Notes under the pieces: generated by a model | Told to the model about the DNA's origin: nothing | Databases searched by the model: none | Seen by the model: only the letters and a program-made list of their open reading frames with translations | Program-made: the position numbers and the translations under genes | Source of the DNA: Deltaproteobacteria bacterium | Lineage (GTDB): Bacteria; Desulfobacterota; Desulfarculia; Adiutricales; Adiutricaceae | Direction of reading: 5' to 3' | DNA: 64,000 nucleotides | Assembly (NCBI GenBank): GCA_031273455.1 | Contig: JAISRZ010000107.1 | Coordinates: 40,823 to 104,822, forward strand | Shown: in pieces, positions 53,671 to 63,577 of the stretch | How positions within the stretch are numbered: the first letter of the stretch is position 1 | Layout of the letters: each line of letters opens with the position of its first letter

Positions 53671-55408
53671 TTATCTCAGGGCGTATTTTTTTAGATCGCG
53701 CTTCGCGATATACGCCGCGATAGGAGGTGACATTTCGCTAAAAACCGGAACCACTCGCGATTTTTCGCTTGAGTTACTAGAATAAATATTGAGTGATAGT
53801 TTGGCATCGCTAAAAGCTTCTAACATAGCGTTGAGGCTCATTCTATAGCCAAGTTCATCCATTTCTCGTTGTAATAAACAACTTAAAGTAAAAGCGAGAA
53901 TACAATAGAATCTATGAGCTAAAATAATTCTATCTGTATGATGTTTTTGTGGATAAAATGATAAATATTTCATATTATTCGTTTGTCTAAAACTTTCTTC
54001 AACATGATATTTAGCCATATATGTAGCGACTATTTGCTCATTACTCCAACAGTCTCTGTTTGTCAGTAGTATAGTTTTACCAAGATAATTATTAACTAAA
54101 TTATTATATTTATCTATATTTAGTGAATAATCAATTGATATATTGTTGTCTGAATAATTTATATTATATTCTATTATCTTGCTCATATGTTCAATTGACA
54201 AGATTTTTTTGATCTTATTGGCCACTGAGGCGGATGTCCGCTTTCCGCCTTTGACTATTTTGCCCTCGCCTCTTAGCCTCAAGTTATCTTGAAGTTCTGA
54301 AAGTTCCTTCTCACATTTAGCGATATTATAATTAAGACCAAGTAATTGGGCGTCTCTAAGATTCGGATTATCAGTAATTATAGCCGTAAATTCTCGACCA
54401 TATATCTTTAAGTTCTTTCTGAACGCCGAAGTTCCAACAAAAACCTCTCCTTCCAGTGGAACGTACTGTTCCTTTGGAACTTTTAGCGGTTCAGGGCATT
54501 GGTTGAGGCGCAGTCCACCAATGAAATGAAATTTTAATGTATCATCACCGTTTTCCAACATGTCAATCGCGAGTTTAGAGTTGTTTCCCCTATCAAATAC
54601 TAATGTAATATCATGGGATTTGTTAGATATTTTCGCTAGTCGCGACTTAAATTTGTCAATTATATTAATAAATTGTTTTGAATAATGAGTATTATCAGGG
54701 TAAATTTCATGAAACAATGGAATATTATGATCTGGGCTAGTCAGAAGAGACATCCCAACTATTTTGAGGTCTGTGTTTGAGGTCTGACCGTTTCATCTTA
54801 CTAGGCCCACGTTGGGGAATCAAGGCGGCGCTAGAAGTGTTATTATAGGTTATAAAATTTGTATAATCAAATAATAGGCAATCAGTTGGTATATTATATT
54901 CTTTAACAATTTTTTTAGTTATTTCGTCCTCAATAGAATTTAACATATCTTGATCCAGCTCAATCATGTGGTTCCAAAAACTTTGGCTGGATAAATTTTT
55001 TTCGTTGGCCCCAGGGAAAGAGCCAAAAACAGTCTTCTGAAACCACTCGTAAAAGGACTTTTCGCTGGATGGATGAACCGCTCGGTTGATAGCGGCCAAA
55101 ACCATATATGAACCAACTGAAAGACCCTGGTTCCTCTTTGGAGTAAGCGAGTCAATAATTTTTGATACCCCCAAACGCTCGGCGATGTTGAGCAACGCCG
55201 CCTCAGCCCCGAATTGATAAATCCGGCAAAAATCTGGATTGGCCTCGTCTACAGGGGTTATACCAGTCTGCGTTTTAGCCTCAATATCCTCGGCCGCGCC
55301 CAAACTCATAACAGTTCGCTGTCTCGGCTTACCGTTTATTCTAACAGTTTGAGCCAAGTAATAGTATGTTGTTTGGCCCTTTTTCCGCTTGGTAATATGA
55401 AGCGCCAA
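53671..55408 (-). pseudogene. IS1634-like transposase disrupted by a 13-bp tandem duplication
   Basis: Upstream part 54737-55408 (MALHITKRKKGQTTYYYLAQ, TTG start) carries the N-terminal domain and the first catalytic Asp region TDCLLFDYTNFIT. It runs out of frame at KRSDLK. The downstream part 53671-54753 continues in another frame with VGMSLLTSPDHNIPLFHEIYP, DITLVFDRGNNSK (second Asp) and YHVEESFRQTNNMKYLSFYP (catalytic Glu). The break coincides with TTTGAGGTCTG repeated at 54763-54773 and 54776-54786 (period 13). Removing one unit joins KRSDLK directly to IVGMSLLTS in frame. All DDE motifs look intact, so the inactivation is recent. Inverted repeats not defined. Confidence 0.8.
54763..54786. 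repeat. 13-bp tandem duplication causing the transposase frameshift
   Basis: TTTGAGGTCTG at 54763-54773 and 54776-54786 with TG between (period 13). Thirteen is not a multiple of three; deletion of one unit restores the transposase frame. Confidence 0.85.
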
Positions 55409-55551
55409 GGTGATGACCCCATATGAGTTTAGCTAAACGATTTCTCTAAGCAAATTATAAAGGGACGCGTCCGCGTTCCTCTATAGTTAATTAAATCATA
55501 TGTTATTGTATATCTTTTTGTTCGTAATTTAAAATTTTAAATAATTATTAT

Positions 55552-57261
55552 CTAACAACCAACAATGTGAATAGTAAAACTTTTAAATTTAGTTGTTTTC
55601 CATGTAATTTTTTCTTTCCAGTTTTTATTTCTATCTCGATCAAAAATGACCAGCCATCCTTCCTTTTCACCGCTGGCGATTAAATATTTTTTCAATCGCT
55701 CTAAACTGATTTCAAGAGGTTTCCGCCCCAAAAGCTTGCACTCAACTAAATACTCATGACCTTTGAAAATGACGCCAAGATCGACTGACCCTCGCCCCTG
55801 AGCGAATTGACAATGAACGGAAGCCCCGCCATTAAGGACTTTTTGAAGAAAAGCGAATAATAATAAAGAGTAGGCCGCCTCGTCATATTGAAGGGCTATC
55901 GCCTCTTTCACTCGGCCAATAAAAGAAAGCGAATCCGTCGCGCTTATCTCATAAGCTAGAGGCAGGGATTCTAATTTATTTTTTATAACCGCCTGAGTAT
56001 GTAAATCAGTATTATTTATTCTTAAAAGAAATGTAAACGCATTTTTTCGCCAAAAATTTTGGAATTCTTTTAAAAGATTACTCATAAAAATCTTTTGACC
56101 ATCATTCCATTTTATTTTAGCGATATCATCATCCAAAGCCGATTGGATTTGGTCAGTTAACAGTCTAGGCATGACCTCGCTGTAAATCGCGTTAGCTGGA
56201 CGGAGTTTTCCCTCCTCGTCCAGAGTCACCAATCCTAAGTCCTGGCAGTATTTTTTGTCATCATCGTTTTTGACGACTTTTCCGAGAGTTCCAGCGAAGA
56301 CCGAGTCCATAACTCTGATGACCCTAGGCTCCTTGAGCCTTTCCAAAAGCGAGTCGATATGAGCGTCCCGACGCTTGATCAAAATCTCAGCGGCCTCGTC
56401 AATATGAGAGCCCGTTATTGTTTTGGAGTAATCATTTTTAAGAATCTCAACGACCGCCTCATAAGCCAAAGCGTTGACGAGCCAAGGCTGCCCTTTAGTC
56501 CAACGCCAAGCTCTTGTGACCGCGAAATCCTCAAATATTTGACCGGAAGCGTCAGTATGCTGTCGATATAGACTGGCGATTTCTTCTTCTTTAAAATTAG
56601 GTAGAGTCAAAGCTTTCTTTTTGATATTGAAAGGGCTGGCCAAGCCTTTAGACGCTTCGTCAGGGCGAACGTGGATTAAGCGATCCCTGATATCCCTCAG
56701 GCCCACCAGAGCCAGGGATTTGGGGAATTTGGAGTCTGGGCCGCGATCGCGATCGTTGTAGCCATCGCGGATCTGGGCTAAAAAAGTGATGAGTGGCGAT
56801 GGTTCTAAACAATCGGCCTCATCAAAAAAAACAACAAGATCTTTATCTAAATTAACAGATAAATAATTTAAAAAATTACTAATTTTAACTGTAGATACTG
56901 ATTGAGGTATAGCGTCATCTGAAAACGCTAAATCTTTAAGCTTTTTTACGCCAGAAATTTTTAAAGCCCGATTAATTTGACCAGCCAGCTCGTTCATGGC
57001 TACGTCTCTATCAGTTATAGTTTTTAAGTTCGCGACAGAACAGGCGAAAGCGTACATCCGCTTTTCCGCGTTTATTTTATTAGTAAGAAACTGTAAATAC
57101 GTGGTCTTGCCAGATTGACGTGGAGCGTGAAGGATGAAATAAAATTCACCTTCAATCATATCATCGACATTTGTTACCCGGGACAATACAGGCAACATGT
57201 AGTGTTTTGAGGGAACGCATGGACCAGCGGTATTGAACTTTTTGATAGCTAATTGACTCAT
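55552..57261 (-). CDS. AAA ATPase with C-terminal PD-(D/E)XK nuclease-like domain
   Basis: 569 residues from the ATG at 57261 (MSQLAIKKFNT); an upstream TTG is less likely. Walker A HAPRQSGKTTYLQFL, Walker B DLVVFFDEADCLE and sensor-like LALVGLRDIRD form the ATPase of the AAA-like family found in anaerobes. The C-terminal RGSVDLGVIFKGHEYLVECKLLG has the D...E-x-K pattern of PD-(D/E)XK nucleases, followed by LKKYLIASGEKEGWLVIFDRD. These proteins are common in host-associated and gut bacteria but their function is not known; mobile or defence roles are proposed. AT-rich compared with the flanking genes. Confidence 0.8.
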   Translation of the reverse strand: MSQLAIKKFNTAGPCVPSKHYMLPVLSRVTNVDDMIEGEFYFILHAPRQSGKTTYLQFLTNKINAEKRMYAFACSVANLKTITDRDVAMNELAGQINRALKISGVKKLKDLAFSDDAIPQSVSTVKISNFLNYLSVNLDKDLVVFFDEADCLEPSPLITFLAQIRDGYNDRDRGPDSKFPKSLALVGLRDIRDRLIHVRPDEASKGLASPFNIKKKALTLPNFKEEEIASLYRQHTDASGQIFEDFAVTRAWRWTKGQPWLVNALAYEAVVEILKNDYSKTITGSHIDEAAEILIKRRDAHIDSLLERLKEPRVIRVMDSVFAGTLGKVVKNDDDKKYCQDLGLVTLDEEGKLRPANAIYSEVMPRLLTDQIQSALDDDIAKIKWNDGQKIFMSNLLKEFQNFWRKNAFTFLLRINNTDLHTQAVIKNKLESLPLAYEISATDSLSFIGRVKEAIALQYDEAAYSLLLFAFLQKVLNGGASVHCQFAQGRGSVDLGVIFKGHEYLVECKLLGRKPLEISLERLKKYLIASGEKEGWLVIFDRDRNKNWKEKITWKTTKFKSFTIHIVGC

Positions 57262-57420
57262 AAATAAAAGTCCCCACGGTAAACGAACCAATAGGTCGTC
57301 CCAGTTAGGTCAGGCGCCCTTTCGGGAACTGACCTTAAAAATCTTTAGATGACCCCATAATAGTGGCGATGAAACAATAGGTCAAGTTTTTTTGATTCAT
57401 TACTTTTGAATATTAAAATA

Positions 57421-57453
57421 AAAAAGGAGTTATAAAACTAACTCCTTTTTTTT
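57421..57453 (-). terminator. bidirectional Rho-independent terminator
   Basis: AAAAAGGAGTTA (57421-57432) pairs with TAACTCCTTTTT (57439-57450) around a six-base loop, with A- and T-runs outside. On the minus strand it follows the AAA-ATPase gene ending at 57567. It lies in a gap of about 300 bases (57262-57566) that holds nothing else. Confidence 0.85.
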
Positions 57454-57566
57454 ATAGAAATAAATATTTAGTTTATCAACTACCAAATTGACTATTTAAG
57501 TAGTAAAAATAAGGTTTTTGGATCCCAGGTTAGAAACTTTAAGAGGCGACAAACTATGACGATGAG

Positions 57567-59108
57567 CTAGGGCAAAAAGGGCTCGGAAATAAGGTTCTGG
57601 ACCCCCTCCCGGGCCTTTTTCGACACAAACAACTCCTGGACCAATTCCAGGCGGTTAAAGCCGGGCGGATCCTCGGGGTGGATCTCAAAGCCCAAACAAT
57701 AGATGAAGAGCTGGAAGACTATCCGATAAAAGAAGTCCCCAGGTCGGGGCGGTCGGAAAGTCAATAAGGCCACGGCCATGGCGAAGGCCGCTTCCCAATC
57801 GACCTGGTTATGGCTGGATAAGGATTTCTCGACCTTCCTTTGGGTGTTCTGAATTTCCTCAATGGTGTTGAGGTTAAAGATCTTTTCCAGGATGGCCACC
57901 CGATAGCCTAAGCTGACCTCTAGGTTAGGGACCTTAAAGTTGTAGCTCATGAGCCCGTGGCTGACCGAGACTTCCTTTAAGGTCAGATAGCCCGTCTGGA
58001 AGAGCAAGGGGCCCATGGGCGGGTTTTCCAGTTGGGTTAAGGACAGTTGCGAGTAGCCGGAAAAGTCATCGCCAATAAACCTTTCGGGTTTTTTGGCCAC
58101 GATGCGCGAGAGAAAGTCCACGTCTTGGGCGTTGATCCAGTAATTGCCAAAGGCCTGGTTGGCGAAAAAACTGAGGATGGAGAAAGGGTTTAAGACTTTA
58201 ACTATCTTATCCCGGGCCTTTTCGTCAAAAATGGTGGATCCGTCAAAGATGTAGCCATTGTACCAATGGAAAATGGCTTGCTTTAAATCGTCCACTGACT
58301 GACCCAGCCGGAACTGGTGCTTTAAGATCAAAGCCGGGGCCGTGGTTTCGAACTGGTCCGCGGTTAAGCGATCCATATCGGCGTGGGTGAAGCCGCAGAT
58401 ACCGGCGTACTCCGACTGATAGGAGATGTCGGCGATATGGTTGATGTTGGCTCCGTTCCAGCCGGAGCCCAGTTTGGTCTGGCCGGTTAGGAGGATAAAG
58501 CGACAGTATTGCTCCAAGTTCTGAAAGGAGCGATAGAAGGAGTACAGGGTCTTTTGCAGATCCTGGGCTAAGGCCGGGTTATTAAGGTTGTTTAAGACCG
58601 GGGCGTCGTAATCATCGATTAAGACCACCACCTTAGCCTGATCGCGCGATCCATCGTCATCCTCCGGGTTCGACTCCAAACTGCGGGGGTTGTACTTCCG
58701 GTAAAGGTTAAAGATGACGTCCTCTAAAGGGAGGTGGGGGTTTATCTGGCCTAAAGGGAGCGATTCGGCTTTAGCGATCTTCTGAAGGTCGTTTAAGATC
58801 CTCGCGTTCAGCGCGCGCGAGTCAATGGGGCCGGTAATGTTGAGATTGAGGCGGATAACCGGGTGTTTTTCAAACTGGTAATCCGTGGAGTCGATTTTAA
58901 GGCCCTTGAATAGGGCTCGGTTGCCCCGGAACAGCTCTTCCAGGGTGTCGATGAGGAGGGTCTTGCCGAAGCCAAAGGGACGACAAAGAATTTTGGTGCG
59001 GCGATCGCCAATCAGGCGGTGAATATAATCGGTTTTGTCAGCGTAGAATAGATTTTCGTTCCTAATTGTTCTAAAAGTTGGGCATTGAACATGGATTTCA
59101 GATGCCAT
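57567..59108 (-). CDS. AAA-ATPase_like protein, nuclease domain apparently lost
   Basis: 513 residues from the ATG at 59108 (GAGG six bases upstream). It begins FRTIRNENLFYADKTDYIHRL, the hallmark of AAA-ATPase_like/DUF1703 proteins, with Walker A RPFGFGKTLLIDTL, a Walker B-like VVVLIDDYDAPVLN and ILLTGQTKLG. In this family the C-terminus usually ends with a PD-(D/E)XK domain containing GRxD and E-F-K. Here the protein stops soon after FYRIVFQLFIYCLGFEIH, and neither motif is seen. It may be a truncated version that keeps only the ATPase. Followed by a strong terminator. Confidence 0.8.
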   Translation of the reverse strand: MASEIHVQCPTFRTIRNENLFYADKTDYIHRLIGDRRTKILCRPFGFGKTLLIDTLEELFRGNRALFKGLKIDSTDYQFEKHPVIRLNLNITGPIDSRALNARILNDLQKIAKAESLPLGQINPHLPLEDVIFNLYRKYNPRSLESNPEDDDGSRDQAKVVVLIDDYDAPVLNNLNNPALAQDLQKTLYSFYRSFQNLEQYCRFILLTGQTKLGSGWNGANINHIADISYQSEYAGICGFTHADMDRLTADQFETTAPALILKHQFRLGQSVDDLKQAIFHWYNGYIFDGSTIFDEKARDKIVKVLNPFSILSFFANQAFGNYWINAQDVDFLSRIVAKKPERFIGDDFSGYSQLSLTQLENPPMGPLLFQTGYLTLKEVSVSHGLMSYNFKVPNLEVSLGYRVAILEKIFNLNTIEEIQNTQRKVEKSLSSHNQVDWEAAFAMAVALLTFRPPRPGDFFYRIVFQLFIYCLGFEIHPEDPPGFNRLELVQELFVSKKAREGVQNLISEPFLP

Positions 59109-60101
59109 TTTCAACCTCTTTTGGTTAATAAAGAAAATTACTTATAGATTTTCCAAATCAACTAAGTGTCAATAAGAAACCCCGGTTTTTGTTATTTTTC
59201 GTGACCAAGCCTCATTGGTTAGGAAAATTCCCGCCAATTGTCATCTAAATTTGACTTCTAACTTATTCAGTGAAAATACTTTAGTCTTCGAAAAATTACT
59301 GGCCGAATAAGTAATTACTTGTGATTCTCGCATATTAGCATAGGTAAGTAAAGAGAAAAATTTATCATGTTAATCGTTGTTAAGGATATGATGAGCGTTC
59401 TATCCGCGGCCCTTTAGGGGGGCCTTGATCCATAGGCCTGTTCTGGAAGAAAAAGTTCCCGTCCGGCCCAAAGTTCGCCGCGAGCTTCTGGGCGGCTCTT
59501 TTTCGCTCCAAGGCTTTTGGTCGTTTTTCCGTCTCGGGTTATGGTCTAACGGTTATGGTCTTATGTTGGGGTCTTACGGGTTTGGGCTAAATTTGGTATA
59601 TTTGACCGTGGAAGGGCTTTGGGGAAATAAGCCCACTTGGGCCTGTAAAGCTTCTTTAGGTGGTTGTTTTTACGGTTAGGTTTTTCGGCTTAAAGGCCTT
59701 AGCCTTTTTGGGGTCTAATAAGCCTTAACTGGACTTATGAATCTAAAATATACTTTCAATTAGCCAAATAGGTATTCTTTTTATGGAAGCGCCATTTTTT
59801 AGATTGGCCTTGATTTATCAAAAGGATTGTGTTATAAAATGACTGTTGGAATGACCCTTAAGGTGTTTTAGGGTTTTTCTTTTTATCTGGTTGTTGTTTT
59901 TGATGGTTCGATTGTTTTTATAGACTGTGGTAAGCTGTTATTATTTCTGACAGCTAATAATTTTCTTTTTCCTCTAACACTTCTATTTTGCTCTAAAAGA
60001 TCTTCTTCCGATCAAATTCATCAAGTTAAACTTCCAATACTTGGTTTTAAATAAATTATAAAGATATCCATATCCTTATTGATGGCGATGGAGAGATATT
60101 A
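59109..60101. other. intergenic region, no supported gene
   Basis: Nearly 1 kb between divergent genes, AT-rich near both ends. An 84-codon open frame at 59425-59679 has no RBS or recognisable domain and I do not call it. ACCCTTAAGGTGTTTTAGGGTTTTTCTTTTT at 59849-59884 could form a short five-pair stem with a T-run, a weak plus-strand terminator. The promoter of the PTS gene must lie near 59900-60090. RBS GGAGAG at 60088-60093. Confidence 0.45.
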
Positions 60102-62669
60102 ATGATTTCTTTGGACCCTCAACCCAGCCTGGTTCTGGTCGCTCCGCTGACCGGTCTTATCACTCCCTTAGAAAATGTGCCTGATTACACCTTCGCCAAT
60201 GAGTTGGTCGGTCACGGCGTGGCCATTGACCCCACGGACGAGCGGCTGGTCAGCCCCTGCGATGGGCAAGTCACGCGACTCCACAGCGCTGGTCACGCAT
60301 TAACCGTGACCACGCCAGAAGGTCTTGAGGTTTTAATGCATATTGGCCTGGAGACGGCCCATTTAAATGGCGAGGGCTTCAAACCGATGGTTAGCCAAGG
60401 CCAGGAAGTCAAAACCGGCGATCCGTTAATTGATTTTGACGCTGACTATATCGCCCATAACGCCTCGAGTTTACTAACCATCGTGGTCATCGCCAATGTG
60501 GAGAAGGTTTCGGACCTGGTGCCAGCCCAAGGTTTAGCCGAGGCTGGCAAAACTAAGCTTTTTGAATTGCGTTTAACCGAAGCCGCGCCCGAGGTTAATA
60601 AGGAAAAAGGCGAGGAGTCTTTGGTCTCCAAACCCATTGTCATCGTCAATCCAGCCGGCCTACACGCCCGGCCCTCGGCGGTCCTGGCTAACCACTCCAA
60701 AAAGTTCGATTGCCGGATCACTTTGGAAAAGGAAGATGGCCAAAGAGCGGACGCCAAAAGCGTCATCTCCTTAATGAGCCTAGAAGTTAGAGCCAATGAT
60801 CGGACCATCTTAAAGGCCAAAGGCGTGGACGCGGCGGAAGCCTTACAGGAGCTAGTCCCACTTCTAACCTCGGGTTTAGGCGAAAAACTCCACTTTGAGC
60901 CGGTCAAAGCCCCTTTACCCACTTCAAAAACTCAGCCAATAACTGACCCTCAGACCTTTAAAGGCGTTCCCGCCTCCCCGGGTCTAGCTATAGGCCGGAT
61001 CCACCAACTCCGCTTTGAGGAGCTAGTGGTTGAGGAAAAAGGCCGGGGGTTGGCCGAGGAAAACCGGCGTTTTAGCGAGGCCTTAAAAACCGCCCGCTTG
61101 GAGCTTAAAGACTCAAGGATTGAGGCCATAAAGAAGGCCGAAACTGAGGCTGAGGCCATTTTAGCCGCCCAGGAGGAGCTTTTAGAGGACCCGGAGCTTT
61201 TGTCCGAGGCCTTTAAAGGGATCTTCGCTGGCCAGAGCGCGGCCTACGCTTGGCGGGCGGCTTACACTTTAAAAGCCAAGACCTTAGCCGCCGTCAAAAG
61301 CGAGCTCATAGCCGGTCGGGCCAATGACACCCGGGACGTGGGCCGCCGAGTCTTAAAGGGTTTGACTGGCTTTAAAACCCAGGAGTCGCGCTTGGATTAC
61401 CCGGCCAACTCCATCTTAATCGCTAAAGATTTGACCCCCTCGGACGTGGCCGCTTTAGATAAGTCCAAGGTCTTAGGTATAGCCACCACCAGTGGCTCAG
61501 CCACTTCGCACGTGGCCATTTTGGCTCGGGCCGCTGGGTTCCCCGCCGTGGCCGCCTTGGAGGAAAGCGCCCAAGGTATCCCCAATGGGACTTTAGCGGT
61601 CTTAAACGGCGATGCGGGCGAGCTTACGCTTAACCCTTCGGAACAACAGATTTTGGCGGTTAAAGAGGGGAAAAAGAAGGCTTTTGAGCGCCGCCGAGCG
61701 GAAATGGCCGCGGCCTTAATCGCCTCGGAAACCACTGATGGCCATCGGATTAAGGTCGTTGGGAACATTGGCGGCTTAGGCGAGGCTTACGATATCCCCC
61801 AACTGGGCGGCGAGGGCGTGGGCCTTTTACGCTCCGAGTTTTTGTTTTTAAGGCGGTCAAAGGCCCCGGAGCAAAAGGAGCAAGAGGAGGTTTACGCGGC
61901 CATCGCCAAAGCCTTAGGCCCCGATAGGGATCTAGTCGTTCGGACTTTAGACGTGGGCGGCGACAAACCCTTGGCTTATTTACCTTTGCCCCATGAGGCC
62001 AACCCGTATCTTGGGGCCAGGGGAGTCCGTTTAAACCTTTTTGGCTTGGATCTTTTTAAGGCCCAAGTCCGGGCCATATTACGAGCCGCTCCCTTCACTA
62101 GGCTAAGTATCTTACTTCCCATGGTCACCAGCGTGGATGAGCTAAAAGAGGCCAAAGACCTAGTGTTAGAGGAAAAAGAGTCCTTAAAGGTGAAAGAGGA
62201 GGTTAAAATTGGCGTTATGGTGGAGGTGCCAGCCGCGGCTTTACTCGCGGAAATCATCGCTAAAGAGGCCGATTTTTTATCCATTGGCGCGAACGATCTG
62301 ACCCAGTACGCTTTAGCCATGGACCGGGGTCACCCCAAACTCGCCAAGCTGGCGGACGCGCTCCATCCAGCGGTCTTAAGGCTGATTGATTTGACGGTCA
62401 AAGGAGCCCACGCCAATGGCAAGTGGGTCGGGGTTTGCGGCGGAATCGCCGGCGATCTTTTAGCCGGGCCCGTCTTAATAGGTTTAGGCGTGGATGAGTT
62501 AAGCGTCGCGGGTCGTCGGATCCCCACGGTTAAAGCCATGGTTAGAAGTTTAAACTTTAGAGGTTGTAAGTCTTTAGCCAGAGAGACCCTAACGATGAGC
62601 TCCGCCAAAGAGGTGAGGGGCTTTTTAGCTCAAAACGTTGGCTCGCTTGGCCTTGGGCGACCCAGCTGA
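60102..62669 (+). CDS. PTS multiphosphoryl transfer protein, fused EIIA(Glc)-HPr-EI
   Basis: 855 residues in three parts. EIIA-Glc type (about 1-160) with His65 and phosphorylated His80 in LMHIGLETAHL. HPr (about 175-260) with His188 in NPAGLHARPS and the serine region KSVISLMSLEV. Enzyme I (about 285-855) with GVPASPGLAIG, the active His470 in TSGSATSHVAILARA, LLRSEFLFL, GVMVEVPAA and SIGANDLTQYALAMDR. It would pass phosphate from PEP through EI to HPr to EIIA. No EIIB/EIIC is in the window, so the substrate permease is elsewhere or the chain is regulatory. RBS GGAGAG seven bases before ATG. Confidence 0.94.
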   Translation: MISLDPQPSLVLVAPLTGLITPLENVPDYTFANELVGHGVAIDPTDERLVSPCDGQVTRLHSAGHALTVTTPEGLEVLMHIGLETAHLNGEGFKPMVSQGQEVKTGDPLIDFDADYIAHNASSLLTIVVIANVEKVSDLVPAQGLAEAGKTKLFELRLTEAAPEVNKEKGEESLVSKPIVIVNPAGLHARPSAVLANHSKKFDCRITLEKEDGQRADAKSVISLMSLEVRANDRTILKAKGVDAAEALQELVPLLTSGLGEKLHFEPVKAPLPTSKTQPITDPQTFKGVPASPGLAIGRIHQLRFEELVVEEKGRGLAEENRRFSEALKTARLELKDSRIEAIKKAETEAEAILAAQEELLEDPELLSEAFKGIFAGQSAAYAWRAAYTLKAKTLAAVKSELIAGRANDTRDVGRRVLKGLTGFKTQESRLDYPANSILIAKDLTPSDVAALDKSKVLGIATTSGSATSHVAILARAAGFPAVAALEESAQGIPNGTLAVLNGDAGELTLNPSEQQILAVKEGKKKAFERRRAEMAAALIASETTDGHRIKVVGNIGGLGEAYDIPQLGGEGVGLLRSEFLFLRRSKAPEQKEQEEVYAAIAKALGPDRDLVVRTLDVGGDKPLAYLPLPHEANPYLGARGVRLNLFGLDLFKAQVRAILRAAPFTRLSILLPMVTSVDELKEAKDLVLEEKESLKVKEEVKIGVMVEVPAAALLAEIIAKEADFLSIGANDLTQYALAMDRGHPKLAKLADALHPAVLRLIDLTVKGAHANGKWVGVCGGIAGDLLAGPVLIGLGVDELSVAGRRIPTVKAMVRSLNFRGCKSLARETLTMSSAKEVRGFLAQNVGSLGLGRPS

Positions 62670-62761
62670 AGCGGTCGCGACTAAGGGCCTGGGCGGAAGT
62701 TTAGCCTAGAGGAAAACGAAAAATGAATAATGTCTATCGCTTATAGAGGCGAGCTAGCCAG

Positions 62762-62925
62762 TTATTCGTCATCGTCTTCTTCATTGTAGTCGTATTCGTC
62801 ATCGTCATCGTCTTCTTCATTGTAGTCGTAGTCGTATTCGTCATCGTCATCGTCATCGTCTTCTTCGTTGTAGTCGTAGTCGTCATCGTCATCGTCTTCT
62901 TCATCGTCATAGATATCGTCAGGTA
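62762..62925. repeat. imperfect trinucleotide/acidic-coding repeat
   Basis: The plus strand shows repeated blocks of CGTCATCGTCATCGTC, TTCTTC and TTGTAGTCGTA. In the minus reading frame they encode DDDD, EE and YDYN. Unit lengths are multiples of three, so slippage would keep the frame. Confidence 0.8.
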
Positions 62926-63328
62926 TTTCCTGGCAGACCTTTTCATACTCGGCGTCGGTTTTTTCCATAGCGTTGTTGTAATTATCCAGCCCTTCTTTGG
63001 TCCAGGGATCAATAATATGGTCAAGGTCATACAAGATTCTTTCCCTACGGGACATGGCGTCCCATCGGCCTGATTCAACCAGAGGTCTAATACGGGGATG
63101 GACGCGCAGAAGCTCTTGTAAAATCTCTTCCCAAAAATCTACCCAAGCGCGATAGTTTGCAAATGATAAGGGGAAATCGTCTGGCGGCGTATTTTTTGAA
63201 TCAGGAAGAGTCGCGCTTCTTAATTTATAGTAAATTTGTTCCATTTCTTTCCACTCTTCGATAGTGGGAGTGAGATTTTTATCCCAAGGAAATTTATATT
63301 TAATTTCTTCTATCATAATACGCGCCAT
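62762..63328 (-). CDS. hypothetical protein with long acidic Asp/Glu/Tyr/Asn repeat tail
   Basis: 188 residues from the ATG at 63328; another ATG at 63316 is possible. The first about 135 residues are folded-looking and helical (FPWDKNLTPTIEEWKEMEQ, VDFWEEILQELLRVHPRI). The last about 55 are almost only D, E, Y and N in imperfect DDDDDEYDYNEE units. No family recognised. The tail could bind cations or mimic DNA. The repetitive DNA on the plus strand is (TCATCG)-like and may vary in length. Confidence 0.6.
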   Translation of the reverse strand: MARIMIEEIKYKFPWDKNLTPTIEEWKEMEQIYYKLRSATLPDSKNTPPDDFPLSFANYRAWVDFWEEILQELLRVHPRIRPLVESGRWDAMSRRERILYDLDHIIDPWTKEGLDNYNNAMEKTDAEYEKVCQEIPDDIYDDEEDDDDDDYDYNEEDDDDDDDEYDYDYNEEDDDDDEYDYNEEDDDE

Positions 63329-63364
63329 TAACAATAAATTATTATTAGTTTAATTGTATGGTAG

Positions 63365-63553
63365 AAAACCACGGCTAATAATCAAAATCTTGATAGTTTA
63401 TCCGCCTACGGACTACAGTCGTCCAAGACCACACTATATGTGTCGGAAGTTGTCAATTACGCCGATGATTTGGTAATTTGTTGCAGAGTTAACGTGGAAG
63501 CCGCGATGAACAAAATGAGGGAACTCATGGAGGAACCCCTAAACCCTGGCTGA
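63365..63553 (+). pseudogene. group II intron-type reverse transcriptase fragment
   Basis: A short open stretch on the plus strand ends ...VVNYADDLVICCR, then VNVEAAMNKMRELMEEPLNPG and a stop at 63551. YADD followed by a hydrophobic strand and Cys-Arg, then a helix and LNP, is the catalytic block of group II intron reverse transcriptases. The preceding about 30 codons lack other RT motifs and no intron RNA domain was recognised. It is thus a relic of about 60 codons. Confidence 0.55.
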
Positions 63554-63577
63554 CGGTTCATCGTCAGACGGGTTTCG

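Noticed and set aside
53655..55445. Possible inverted repeat TAGCTAAAC at the two sides of the 54-kb transposase
   Set aside because: Only nine bases match and the right copy is itself a palindrome; not enough to define element ends.
59425..59679. 84-codon plus-strand frame
   Set aside because: No ribosome site, no domain, aromatic/glycine-rich chance-like composition.
62734..63078. Thr/Met/Lys-rich minus-strand frame
   Set aside because: It is a shifted reading of the acidic repeat region; composition is a product of the repeats.
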